A stretch of DNA of 64,000 nucleotides from Otis tarda (lineage: Eukaryota; Chordata; Aves; Otidiformes; Otididae), in NCBI GenBank assembly GCA_026413225.1, contig CM048554.1, positions 43,813,463-43,877,462 of the forward strand, in the 5' to 3' direction. The notes below the pieces were generated by a model that was not told the DNA's origin, searched no databases, and saw only the letters and a list, made by a program, of their open reading frames with translations. The translations under genes were made by a program, and so were the position numbers. This document shows, in pieces, positions 41,401 to 49,490 of the stretch. Within the stretch, counting starts at the first letter, position 1, and each line of letters begins with the position of its first letter.

Positions 41401-41450
41401 GCTGACTTAATTATGAAGAAATACTTTGCACCACTGGATGTTGTTTACTG
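11371..41450 (+). CDS. SRBD1: SRBD1, S1 RNA-binding domain-containing protein 1 (13 coding exons, 3' part outside window)
   Basis: This is the metazoan homologue of bacterial Tex, a predicted nucleic-acid-binding protein. Tex proteins combine an N-terminal helical region, a YqgF/RNase H-like fold, helix-hairpin-helix motifs and an S1 domain; the biochemical role in animals is poorly defined. Thirteen exons join into 1838 nt (612 codons plus 2 nt) of the roughly 1000 in vertebrate orthologues. In order the protein shows an acidic patch (about 31-40), a lysine-rich stretch (about 42-83), a disordered charged segment (84-204), the Tex N-terminal motif [10 protein letters not shown] (230-239), ILAINRGE (424-431), the YqgF signature GVDPGYKHG (529-537; D531 is the RNase H-type first aspartate) and [11 protein letters not shown] (583-593). 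The start is the ATG at 11371, matching the vertebrate MSSLPRR N-terminus. All junctions keep frame with no internal stop, so the gene looks functional. The SEAGAS segment and the HhH and S1 domains lie beyond 64000. Confidence 0.96.
11454..11875 (+). other. SRBD1: SRBD1 intron 2
   Basis: A 422-bp intron with donor GTAAGA and acceptor TTTTTCAATTCAG. Nothing else is recognised in it. Confidence 0.85.
11876..12041 (+). CDS. SRBD1: SRBD1 coding exon 2 (residues 28-83)
   Basis: It begins with an [15 protein letters not shown] segment (about residues 28-42) and then a lysine/arginine-rich tract containing AKRPRLPKK. The acidic serine patch resembles casein kinase 2 sites and the basic tract resembles a nuclear localisation signal; both roles are inferred. 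The donor is GTGAGT at 12042, phase 0. The exon ends in IKEEI, aligning with the VKEEL of the human protein. Confidence 0.93.
12042..13063 (+). other. SRBD1: SRBD1 intron 3
   Basis: A 1022-bp intron with donor GTGAGT and acceptor TTTTTTGGTAG. No repeat, RNA gene or extra exon is recognised. Confidence 0.85.
13064..13426 (+). CDS. SRBD1: SRBD1 coding exon 3 (residues 84-204), charged linker
   Basis: The largest coding exon in the window, 121 codons, phase 0 at both ends (donor GTATGA). It is rich in Lys, Glu, Ser and Pro with no predicted fold. Poorly conserved stretches alternate with islands shared with mammals: PSTSVPV, a [17 protein letters not shown] segment and [11 protein letters not shown]. 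It is probably an intrinsically disordered linker between the nuclear-targeting N-terminus and the Tex-like core. Confidence 0.93.
13427..14899 (+). other. SRBD1: SRBD1 intron 4
   Basis: A 1473-bp intron (donor GTATGA, acceptor GCTTTTAATAG). It contains T and A homopolymers at about 14190-14212 and 14546-14560. Nothing else is recognised. Open frames on both strands near 14530-14850 depend on lysine/phenylalanine runs from these homopolymers. Confidence 0.8.
14900..15066 (+). CDS. SRBD1: SRBD1 coding exon 4 (residues 205-260), Tex N-terminal helical motif
   Basis: It encodes [18 protein letters not shown] followed by [10 protein letters not shown] (230-239) and an [12 protein letters not shown] helix. 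The [10 protein letters not shown] element corresponds to the (V/I)PFIARYRKE hallmark of the bacterial Tex N-terminal domain. The exon is 167 nt; donor GTAAGT at 15067, with two bases of the last arginine codon carried forward. Confidence 0.95.
15067..15602 (+). other. SRBD1: SRBD1 intron 5
   Basis: A 536-bp intron (donor GTAAGT, acceptor CTTGCGTTTCAG). No other feature is recognised. Confidence 0.85.
15603..15720 (+). CDS. SRBD1: SRBD1 coding exon 5 (residues 260-299)
   Basis: It encodes a charged helical segment ([20 protein letters not shown], then TLEELDHV) continuing the Tex helical region. It ends in phase 0 at a GTCAGT donor, with C instead of the preferred purine at +3. The intron that follows is only 139 bp. 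Confidence 0.94.
15860..15998 (+). CDS. SRBD1: SRBD1 coding exon 6 (residues 300-346)
   Basis: It encodes [20 protein letters not shown], then helices ending in SYIRPNIKG. Tex proteins have the equivalent (Y/F)K.K..T.A..A+..GL segment at this point. The acceptor is TTTTAAG and the donor GTAAGC at 15999, leaving one base of the final glycine codon. Confidence 0.95.
15999..18587 (+). other. SRBD1: SRBD1 intron 7
   Basis: A 2589-bp intron. The acceptor is preceded by a long polypyrimidine tract (T run at 18571-18579, TTCTAAG). No repeat element, RNA gene or extra exon is recognised. Confidence 0.8.
18588..18684 (+). CDS. SRBD1: SRBD1 coding exon 7 (residues 346-378)
   Basis: It encodes [20 protein letters not shown], then [13 protein letters not shown]. 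The A..GA..I(L/I)A...A.D...+..(I/L)R pattern is the conserved Tex segment at this position. The exon is 97 nt, donor GTAAGT at 18685. Confidence 0.95.
18765..19857 (-). mobile_element. Solo LTR, avian ERVL-like, antisense to SRBD1 (about 1.09 kb)
   Basis: On the + strand the element runs from TGTGGTGGGTTGACCC to CTAATACA, so it has TG...CA ends. It is flanked by GTAAC (18760-18764) and GTAAT (19858-19862), a 5-bp target duplication with one mismatch; 5-bp duplications are usual for ERVL-type elements. The minus orientation is inferred from three signs: AATAAA on the minus strand (18950-18955), a minus-strand TATA-like TTAAATA at 19679-19685 about 172 bp from the 5' end, and a 17-bp block (18862-18878) identical in reverse complement to one near the 3' end of the LTR at 20724. 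The centre (about 19190-19570) repeats variants of CTCCATGGGCTGCAGG and CTCCAGCATGGG. No internal retroviral genes are present. An open frame of 170 codons inside it is not a gene. Confidence 0.85.
20724..21164 (+). mobile_element. Solo LTR, avian ERVL-like, sense to SRBD1 (441 bp)
   Basis: It begins TGTCCTGGTTCTGGCTAGG and ends GCTAAACCATGACA. It is flanked by a perfect 5-bp duplication, GGAGC at 20719-20723 and 21165-21169. A TATA box (TATAAA, 20902-20907) lies about 178 bp in. A T-rich region and the block TATCTCAACCCATGAGC (21036-21052) follow. The exact duplication suggests a younger insertion than the neighbouring antisense LTR. No gag, pol or env sequence is associated with it. Confidence 0.9.
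21659..21794 (+). CDS. SRBD1: SRBD1 coding exon 8 (residues 378-423)
   Basis: It encodes [20 protein letters not shown], then [20 protein letters not shown] and QHHQ. Tex proteins have the matching K(Y/F)..Y.(D/E)(F/Y)...I..I..H run directly before the A(L/I)NRGE motif. The exon is 136 nt, donor GTACAC at 21795, phase 0. Confidence 0.95.
21795..27448 (+). other. SRBD1: SRBD1 intron 9
   Basis: A 5654-bp intron (donor GTACAC, acceptor TTGCACTCAG). It contains an A/C-rich low-complexity tract at 22761-22820 and short T/A homopolymers. No transposon with recognisable ends, RNA gene or coding exon is seen. The longest open frames are about 90-118 codons on the minus strand, with no supporting features. 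Confidence 0.75.
22761..22820. repeat. A/C-rich low-complexity tract
   Basis: A14 followed by repeated A-runs separated by C-runs. It is the complementary composition of the G/T tracts at 2664-2702 and 35415-35440. It produces a spurious poly-lysine open frame. Confidence 0.7.
27449..27552 (+). CDS. SRBD1: SRBD1 coding exon 9 (residues 424-458), ILAINRGE motif
   Basis: It encodes [20 protein letters not shown], then [23 protein letters not shown] (424-431) is the Tex-family A(L/I)NRGE signature. The donor at 27553 reads AAAG|GTCTGC, a weak site with C at +3 and T at +4, but it is required to join in frame to [12 protein letters not shown] in the next exon. The exon is 104 nt, so skipping it would shift the frame. 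Confidence 0.94.
27553..32893 (+). other. SRBD1: SRBD1 intron 10
   Basis: A 5341-bp intron with the weak donor GTCTGC and acceptor TTCATTTGCAG. One CR1 3' fragment lies at 32219-32646, ending about 250 bp before the acceptor. No other element is recognised. Confidence 0.8.
32219..32646 (+). mobile_element. CR1 LINE 3' fragment (end of ORF2 plus 3' UTR), sense
   Basis: It opens with the CR1 ORF2 C-terminal coding text ([20 protein letters not shown], then [20 protein letters not shown]). It continues through the ACTGGAACAGGTTGCCCAGA and CTGCTCCTTGCAGG blocks and ends CATTCTATGATT. The frame breaks at a TGA in codon 67, so it is a dead, 5'-truncated avian CR1 copy of about 430 bp. Confidence 0.93.
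32894..33001 (+). CDS. SRBD1: SRBD1 coding exon 10 (residues 458-494)
   Basis: It encodes [20 protein letters not shown], then [16 protein letters not shown]. The A..(K/R)LI.P...RE.R pattern is the Tex segment leading into the YqgF domain. The exon is 108 nt, acceptor TTTGCAG, donor GTAATC at 33002. Confidence 0.95.
34241..34297. repeat. (TTTG)n microsatellite with T run
   Basis: TTTG units repeat at about 34246-34270, followed by a T-rich run with isolated G. It is a simple repeat only. Confidence 0.8.
36330..37224 (+). mobile_element. Ancient degenerate CR1/L3-like LINE fragment, sense
   Basis: The order of degraded blocks matches the 3' half of old amniote CR1 elements: GACACTCAGGAAAGA, a CCATATTTGGAATATTA block, AGCTTGGAAAAGAGA, a GGATACTGGGATAGAGGGACC block, and a CAGCCATTCCTATATTCTT terminus. 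Many indels and stops show that it is much older than the copy at 32219. An 81-codon open frame at 36837-37082 is part of it. A 37-bp period duplication is embedded near its 3' end. Boundaries are approximate. Confidence 0.75.
37130..37195. repeat. Two-copy direct duplication (29-bp copies, period 37) in the ancient CR1
   Basis: The 29 bp starting GGATACTGGGATAGAGGGAC occur identically at 37130-37158 and 37167-37195, separated by TGAAGACT. The perfect identity contrasts with the heavy decay of the host element, so the duplication is much younger. Confidence 0.9.
38836..38993 (+). CDS. SRBD1: SRBD1 coding exon 11 (residues 494-547), start of YqgF/RNase H-like domain
   Basis: It encodes [20 protein letters not shown], then [20 protein letters not shown] and [21 protein letters not shown] (529-537) matches the (G/L).DPG.+.G.K beta-strand signature of Tex YqgF domains; D531 is the first RNase H-fold acidic position. 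The exon is 158 nt, donor GTAAGT at 38994, with one base of codon 547 carried over. Confidence 0.96.
38994..40187 (+). other. SRBD1: SRBD1 intron 12
   Basis: A 1194-bp intron (donor GTAAGT, acceptor TTCATTGTTCTAG) with an A14 run near 40048. Nothing else is recognised. Confidence 0.85.
40188..40278 (+). CDS. SRBD1: SRBD1 coding exon 12 (residues 547-577)
   Basis: It encodes [20 protein letters not shown], then [10 protein letters not shown], the second strand and helix of the YqgF fold. The exon is 91 nt; donor GTATGC at 40279. A long T run at 40305-40323 begins 27 bp inside the next intron. Confidence 0.95.
40279..41342 (+). other. SRBD1: SRBD1 intron 13
   Basis: A 1064-bp intron (donor GTATGC, acceptor TTTACTCTGTGCAAAG) with an 18-19-base T run at its start. 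Nothing else is recognised. Confidence 0.85.
41343..41450 (+). CDS. SRBD1: SRBD1 coding exon 13 (residues 577-613), YqgF continuation
   Basis: It encodes [20 protein letters not shown], then [26 protein letters not shown] (583-593) is the Tex IGNGTASRETE motif. The exon is 108 nt with donor GTAAGA at 41451 and leaves TG, the first two bases of a cysteine codon. The next expected exon (VSEAGAS motif) was not found up to 64000, so this is the last constitutive coding exon in the window. Confidence 0.95.
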
Positions 41451-42814
41451 GTAAGATTGCTTTGCTTGCTGTGATACTCATCTGTTCAGCATGTTTTAAC
41501 TTAACAAGTAGTTTTAAAGTAATTTTTTAAAAGTATTTCTTTTTATTGCCTTGTGTTTCTTTTTTGAGTCAATCTTGACCTGTCCTCCTAGCCAAAGGAA
41601 AATGACTGGACCTCTTTGGAGCATGAAAGTAGTTCTCCTGAGTCAGTAAGAGAGACTCACTGAAGCATTTTATTTTCTCTTCCTGAGGCTCACTCTGTTG
41701 CTATTATCATTGTAACAAAGTACATGAGAATAGCAACTCAAACAGCCAACGATCTGTATTTGGCAATGTATTTTTATTTCTTGATAAATGAGCTTTAAAT
41801 GCAAATGATAAAGCTTATGTTGTCTGACTGTGGTATTGCATACTTGCTAATCCTATGAGTATTAAATGGTCTGGAAATAAATACTTTGTTAATACCTAGC
41901 AGAAAGTAGTGAAGGTATTTATCCTCTTTAAACTGCAAATTTCATCCGTTAGTTTGTTGAATTCAAACTAAAATATTCTGCTATTGGTTTGGATGGAAAC
42001 TGTACTATATAACTTTCTTTTCTCTCATGCAGAACTACTTTTTTTTTTTTTTTTAATTCACATCTATATTTTTTTAAAGCATTTTTGGTGATTTATCCTG
42101 GGTTATCTTTTGGGCTGAAGTTTAACAGCAGTATTTATTTTTCACTGTTTTAACATACTGAAATAAGTTATCTGAATTTTTGAAAAACTTAGGCCTTTCT
42201 CTGTTCAAGTTACTATATACATTTAATGGAGCCTTTTCTCCATAGATTAGGAAGTAGTCTTACAGAAATCTTCAACAAATATATTATTTTTGCTAACTTA
42301 TGCTATCATTTAATTGCATTTTTTTCTTTGTTTCTAAGATTTCTAGAGTAAATTTGCACAAGATCGGATACTTAAATCTCCTTTCTATTTCAGGAGACAC
42401 AGTAGAGTGTTTTTCTGATTTTAATTGTTTGCAAAGGAAGGAGACTCTTTAAGCTTCTGAAAAATGAGGCATCCTCTTTCCTCAATCCAGCTCAAAAACA
42501 GTGGATTTGTAATGACTGTAGAGAAGGGAAAACACTTCATACTGTGAGGTTTTTGGCAAATGTTTAATTCCACTGTTCATTTTATGTAGTTGAAAAATTC
42601 ATTACATTGACATAAGCGTTTTGTCTGAAAGTGATAGTGATTTTATTTATTGATCATATGCTAAAAGTTTTAGTTTACACAGAAAAAAAATGTTTATATA
42701 ATACTGTGGCAGATGGTTTTCTCACTGTTTTCCTCTTTTCCTTCAATGTTTTCTCCCTGTTTATGGTTCAAGATTATAGAATTTGTAAAATAATTATTAG
42801 TATTGATTTTTTCC

Positions 42815-42838
42815 TTTTTTTTTTTTTTTTTTTTTTTT
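42815..42838. repeat. T24 homopolymer
   Basis: An uninterrupted run of 24 T. It lacks an adjacent recognisable retroelement body, so it is treated as a simple homopolymer. Confidence 0.85.
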
Positions 42839-43966
42839 GGCCAGTATAGCTACCAAGTTCTTGGAACTAATAAAAGCCCTTGTGAAATAAGAATTAGTAT
42901 AAATGCTCTAAGGCAGAAGTCAGGTTATCAAGCTGGTTGTTTTTTGTCGTACTGACAGATAATTTTTTAACCTTTCACTTTTTCTGAAAGTTGTTGTGAT
43001 ATTTGTAGGAAAAATATGTAAATGCAGTTATTTAACCTGCCAGATTAATTCATAGAAGTGAAAATTAGCATAGTCAAAAGCATTTTTACTTTCAGTATGT
43101 ATTTATACTGTTAGCAGTTTTCTTGTGCTGTGTTCATATATGGTAAAGAGCTAGTCCTTACTTCAGAATTTGTATGCAGAGCACTGAGGTACTGCGTAGT
43201 AAAACAAAAATCAGATTAATGTAATTTTTTTTTTTTTTTTACTGTGCCATAGGTGACATACTTGATGTGGTTGAACTTTGTAAAGTGCTGTGTGTGTGTT
43301 TATGTATGTGGGTTTACAAATAAGCTGGACCTGCAGCTGAACACTTTGACAGTCTTCACTGATCTTGAAGATCGAGGTTTCCATATTGCCCTTTCTGCTA
43401 AACTAGTTTTATGTGCATCTCACTGCATTATCCAGTACTGGGGTTTTCCAGCCATGCTGTTGAATCCTGCAAGATAGCTACTCTGTTTGCTTCCTAGCTC
43501 AAGAAAACGTTTTCCTTTGTCTCTTTGGTTTTTCTAAGTAACAGAAAGAAATGATGAGTCCAGACATCCACCCTCTGCCCCCACTTCTGATAATACAGTG
43601 AAATGCCTAGAATTTATGTCAATCTGAGTTCAAAAATGTAAGTAATACTTGCTAAATGAGGAGCATTTAGTACAGAATTACCACTTGAGCAATATGTGAC
43701 AGTAGGCATACATTGTGAGAACCACTGTATACCGGTGGGGGGAACTATGAAAGATGACTTGGAAAAGTGTGCCTTGCTGATCCTCTTTTTTAAAAAAGAG
43801 TCCCCCAGAGCATGCACACTCGGATCACAAAAAGCTTTTCTGTTTCCATGTGTGAAGTCTTCCCTTGATTATTTATTTTTCTCATTATAGGGGAAAATGA
43901 GGCCTTTGTTTATATGTAGGCTGAATACAGATCTCTAATCAGTTCTGTGGAAACGCATGGTATGCT

Positions 43967-43990
43967 TTTGGATCTTTATAAAGATCCAAA
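43967..43990. repeat. Perfect 24-bp palindrome
   Basis: Two 12-bp arms, TTTGGATCTTTA and its exact reverse complement, meet with no spacer at 43978/43979. A further GATCTTTATA copy begins at 43993. The arrangement can form a cruciform or hairpin; no function is evident. Confidence 0.9.
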
Positions 43991-46900
43991 GTGATCTTTA
44001 TAAATTGTTTTTCAATTAGTCTCTAAAACAATTTAAGTAATGTTGGAACAGTTCATTTTTAAAGATCTATTTCAGCAGATTGCAGCTGTAACGAAAAATG
44101 GATTTACAAATCGATTTAGTGTTTTAACTGGGGTGGGGGGGTGACCCCAACCAACAGAAAAAAAAAGAACAAAAAAAAACCCCTCCAGTACTTAAAATGT
44201 AACAATGAGTCAGTTGCCTCTAACACAATACCATTTCCCAAGCTTTCAGCTTCTTGCAGCGATGCAGAGCTGCACAAAGGTAGAAATCCTTGCCCAGCAA
44301 AACAGAGCTCAGTTCATTGCTGTGTGCAAGTTTCAGAGAACTACCACTTGTATTTGCGTTCACAATCTTTTTCCTTAAAGGAGTCCAAATGTAAAGTGGC
44401 TTGGCAGGTGAGGCTGGATTGTTTTATAGTGCTTTAAAACCGAAATCCCAAGCAACTTCTTAAGCTGTCTTTCAGAAGGGTGGCTGACAGACTTTAACTT
44501 CCTTGGCAAATAAAGCTTGTAACATGATACCACTTAATTTTTTGTTAGAAGTGGAGAATAGGCTCAGAAATTATTATTTAAAATGTGTTTGTATTTTTGT
44601 ATCAAATTCATCATATGGAACTTGGATCATACATTTCCAGGGAGATGAGGCAATAATAGTCTTTAACTTTTAGAGGGTACGTGAAGTTGATGCATGCACA
44701 AATAATCTGGACAGGTATGCACTCTAATGAAGGTTAATGATAATAGCCAGCTGACCACTTAATTGATTGCATGTATGTGCAGTACATGCTGAAATATCCT
44801 GAAATAGTCTCTCTACTAATAAAGTCCTGTACAATAATTTCAGAATTGTACATTAAGTTATTCCTTGGCTTCAGTATCTGATTCTAGCGATCACTTAATT
44901 ACAGACTTAAATGAGAACACTTTTCACTTTTTTAATTGTGTGGAAAAAAAATAAAATTAATTTATTCTCACTTAAAAATATTTCAGCTGTATCAGTATCA
45001 AAAGAGACTTCCAAAATAATTTTCTTCAGTTTCTCTAAAAAGCATTGCAATATTTATTTGATTATTACTTTGTCTTTTTCTAGTGTTAATAAATATATGA
45101 AAAGCAAGCAATTAAACTAACAAATCCTCAGCAATAGCAAGTACAAAATACATACAGTTTTACTGAAGTTTTCCAAAGAGAAGACAAATCAGTGAAGACA
45201 GTAGTAGGAAATTATGCATATGGCATGATTTTTCATATGCCTTTAAAACCTGTCTGGACTCAGTTTGACAGTTTTTTATTTAAAGCAAATATTTTTCCAC
45301 TGTTTTGTAACCAACATGCTTTCAGATACCTACATCCAACCTAAATAACTTTCTTTTTTTTCAAATGTAGTTTCCCTTTTAGAGCTATGTTTATTGACTT
45401 AGATTAAGACTGGACTAGAGCCCAGAGACATTCATATCTAGTCTTCAGGTTTTTTGTTACAAATCAGTTTTTGTTACAAGGTTCAATAAATATTCTTGAT
45501 TATTTATGTTAGTTCTATTGTGAGTTCTTGCCAAAGATACATTGTATTATAACCAAAACAGATGTTCTGTTTTAGACAAGTGTATTTGTTTTAACAGGAC
45601 CAGAAATGTAAATGAAACAACAGTGTGTGCAGCATTAACATGGCAGATGATGAACTTTTGGGGTTTCATTGGCCTTTTTGGATTAAATTAAAATCTTGAA
45701 AAAATATTTCAGGAATCTCGCTACATATTTTGATGATTGCAACTGTTTTTCTTTGATTGCTGTCTGTTGTACGCATCTTGGAAATGCAAGCTGTTTGAAT
45801 GACAGGTGAACTATGCCAGAGCAGGACAACATGAACAGCTCAATCACCACATTTGGAAAAATAAAATGACAATTTTTCTTTCGGCCTCAGTGGTTTAATT
45901 ATCACAATACAATCATTCTTACTGGTCTGGCTTTTCTTATGTACTTGTTACATTAATGTACCCTCAGAATAAAGTGTTTCAGCTTATATTTAAAAGAAAG
46001 CTTAATAGGGATCATGACTTGTTAATTGATTCCAACAAGCAGTAAAGAATGCAGCCAGGCAAGTGTATTTTTTGTTTTTGTTTTTTAGGCGGCGTGGTGT
46101 TGAATTTCTATTATACTTGGTACAAAATCCTTTTTTGCCATTTTCAGCAAAATCGTTTTTTGCTCCTAAGACTTTATAAGCAATGTAATTAATAATTTAC
46201 TGCTGTTTTAAGTTCAAACACTTCTGTACTGTGACAAATAGGGGAAAGTCTGTAATGTCTTGTAAAGTTCTCATTGGGTTTTCTTTAATGTTTGAATTGT
46301 CTGCTTTAGAAAACTTAGAAATGTTCTTCTAAGGTAGAATAGGACTGTTTAATACCTTTTGAAGTTGGACCTTGGTGGCAAGAAATTGATTTGGAAATAT
46401 TTGTTCTACGGGATTTTAGGTCCGTCTGTATTTTATAGGTGTCTGCACATGCTTTAAATATCCTTTTCAATTTAAATGTGTGTTTTATGTTGTTGAATAT
46501 CTACATTATGCTCTCTCAGCTTTAACAAATGCCACTTTCAAGTTCCATGCCTCTACATTTCTAATGTTACACTAGCTTAATTCCCATTACTTTTCTGCTT
46601 CATAGCACTCGCCGTTTGAAAGGGACCTAACATTCGGGTTCACATTATGATAATTAGGTTTCAAAGCAATGTGGAGGGATTAAGATGTCTGAAGTCTAGT
46701 TGCCGAATAAAGTTCAGAACTACTTGTAAAACTTGTTTGAGTGGTTAACAGAAGTGATTTTATTTATTCAGTGCTCATGCAGCATTAATCCGTATTTCAT
46801 CAGGTACCCACAGTGCTGTAACTCTAGATATGACCTTGGGACTTAATTTACCCCATCTCAGTTTTCCTTATTAATGTGCCATGAAAGAGGTACATGAAAG

Positions 46901-49319
46901 ATAGCCAACATCAAAGCACCTTTTCAAATAAAGTGGTTGATATGAATCCTCTGGTATTTAACACTGTCTGTCAAATGTTTCAGCTGGTTTGCATCCTTTT
47001 ACAAGCTATTGCTTGCTGCATTAATGCAGTTGTTTCAAGACTGTTGAGAGTACAAAGAGGGGTAGGGATATGGGAAACTTTATTCCCATTTCTTCTTGAT
47101 TATATTTTCTTTTAGCTGTTATTTTTGTCTATTAAGCTGTATAACTCTATTGCTGACACATTTATGTACGCACATGTACACACCTTAGGTCATTAGATTT
47201 CTGATAGAAGACAAAGTAATTTGGAAACTTTTGGCAGAAGGAATACATATTCGCCAGAAACAATGCACACTTCTGAAATGTGCACTGAAGAACCTTTGTT
47301 CTGCTTTCATCTCTTTCAAGCTCTAGTGGATTCATAAGAAGTCCTAAACAATGGGGAAATAATTTGAGGAACAAACATGTTTTAAAAGTGCATGAAGAGG
47401 ATGTAGTCAATGAAAACATTTTAAATTATGTGGTTTCTAGCCAAACTGTCTTGTTCCTTGCTTAAATGTTACTTTCAGTTGTGATTATTTGTCACAGCTG
47501 AGTAAGAACTCATGATCATGCACACTTCAAATGAAAAAATCATTTTGTGTATATTTGTATTTACAAGAGAGAGTCCTGTACACTGAAACCTTGCTCTGCA
47601 TAGGGACTTCTTCCTTCTGCTACTCTTGATTATTCATAACTTTAGGCAGTAATTATTCTATTATTTGACGTAACAAGTAGTGTATTTGTCATGGTTTTAA
47701 TATGACAGTATTAAATGTCCATATTTAAAATAGTGTCTGACATTTTTTCCTGATACATCCATAGACTGGTATCTACATTGAGCTGAACCCATGCTATATT
47801 CAAAAGGGAAAATCTTAGATTTTTGAAGCAGTCCAAGAAAGCCAAGATTCCCCTCTGCCCCAGCTCTGTTGCTTATTTTAAAAATTTACTGTAGACACCA
47901 GTACCATCTCTAGCCATGCTTTTCTGAGGGGAGGAAAAGAAATGGGTAAGCGGTGAAGATACAGTGGGACAGGTCAAATAGATGATAACTTCTGGCTTGT
48001 ATAGCGTGAATTTGAAACTTTTTAAAACAAACTTTGTAAGCAATACACTTGACATAATTATGGAATACCGTCTTTGAATTCTGGTTCAGAGAAAAAGCTT
48101 CACAGTTTTTAAGATGAGAACAAGGACTAATTGGGACTATGTCAATGTAGTTAAAGACACTATGAGTTCCTTTAAGTTCAGAAAAGAGTAAAATTTATGT
48201 GGGGTCTAAACTTTAGCAATTTGAAGACAGAAGGTCAGGAATTCAATATAATTAGTGAAGGAAATCTAAATCTTGAGGGGAAAAAAGTCCATTTTTCCAG
48301 AACACTAGGACATGTCATTTGATTTGGGTCCAGTGCAATCTATGGGAACACAGTCTTGGAGGAGAAAGGAAAGGAAAGTTATTCATGTAACTTCCCTTCT
48401 ATGTTTTGTCATAGGAATGGTAATATCAAGCAGTGATTTTAAATTATGTATTCTCAATGTGTAAATCTCTTCAGACTTTAAAGGATACTTTAAAGTCTAT
48501 CTTTAAAGCATACTGTCTTTAAAGGATACTAAGCAAACAAAATAACTTCTGTAAAATTACGGGAAAATTTTAGGATGAAAAACTCTTAAGCCTGTGACAA
48601 TATGTTCAAGGTCAACTCTTAAATTGGAAATTTGCTGATCTCAGATACATTTTTGCAAATCAGAAAATAAACATGAGAAATTTATCACAATAATGCCTCT
48701 TCATTCTCCTTTGTTTTTTAACAGAGAAGTCATTTGTTATATTTAGGATTGCAAAATTACTTCTCTATTTTATGTTCCACAGTGAGCAGTAATTTGTACA
48801 CAGGCTGTTTCCTTGTAGATCTTTGTTATTTTCAGATAAATAAAACACATCTTTTTCTTTCAAGTTAGTCAGCTAAAAGACATCTGATATTGCAGTACAA
48901 CAGAAGTCAGGTGAAGAGGGAGAAGCATCCAAAAATATTTACAAACACAAAACAAGAACAAGTTGGAAAGGTAAAAAGTTATTGAGAGAAGCCAGGCAAA
49001 GGATATGCGATGAGCAAGTGCTACCATTTCTGCACAGAGTGTGCCTGTCAGGTCTCCCAGGAGCAGCTTTGGAATGTACATATTGCATGAGGTATATTCA
49101 TAGAGCAAGACTGGATGTTTTGTTCCTAAAGCTCACTTAAAGCAAAATCACATTTTAACCAAATACATGTAGCGGTGATTTTGATGTTCAGCATAGAAGT
49201 ATTAAAACTATACAGTGAGCAGGGGATTTGGGTTTTTTGGAATGTGTTTGACTCAGTAGTAGAAGTCTTTAAAACACTGTTTTTATCACTTAATATTGTG
49301 TGCTGATCACTGTTTCCAG

Positions 49320-49490
49320 TGCAATCTGCTTTATTAAGAGCTTTCTATGATGGCAATGAAAATGACTCTGGCCTAAAGTCTCTTGTTCAAGGCTACTTCC
49401 AAAGCTCAGAAATTGAGAAGAATTTAATAGATTTAAAGAAAAATGGATGACTAAGTCTTAAATTTGCTAGATTGCTATAGTGAAATAAAA
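49320..49490 (+). other. Possible cryptic or alternative 3'-terminal exon
   Basis: An acceptor-like CACTGTTTCCAG ends at 49319. In the frame that includes its last base, 43 codons run from 49319 to a TGA at 49448; the text (ALLRAFYDGNENDSGLKSLV, then QGYFQSSEIEKNLIDLKKNG) has balanced, protein-like composition. A polyadenylation signal AATAAA follows at 49484-49489 with GT-rich sequence downstream, the layout of a last exon. This frame needs an upstream exon ending with one spare base, as SRBD1 coding exons 6 and 11 do. Joined instead to coding exon 13, the frame would stop after 10 further codons. I do not recognise the peptide. It may be an unrelated exon, a fossil, or chance. Confidence 0.3.
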
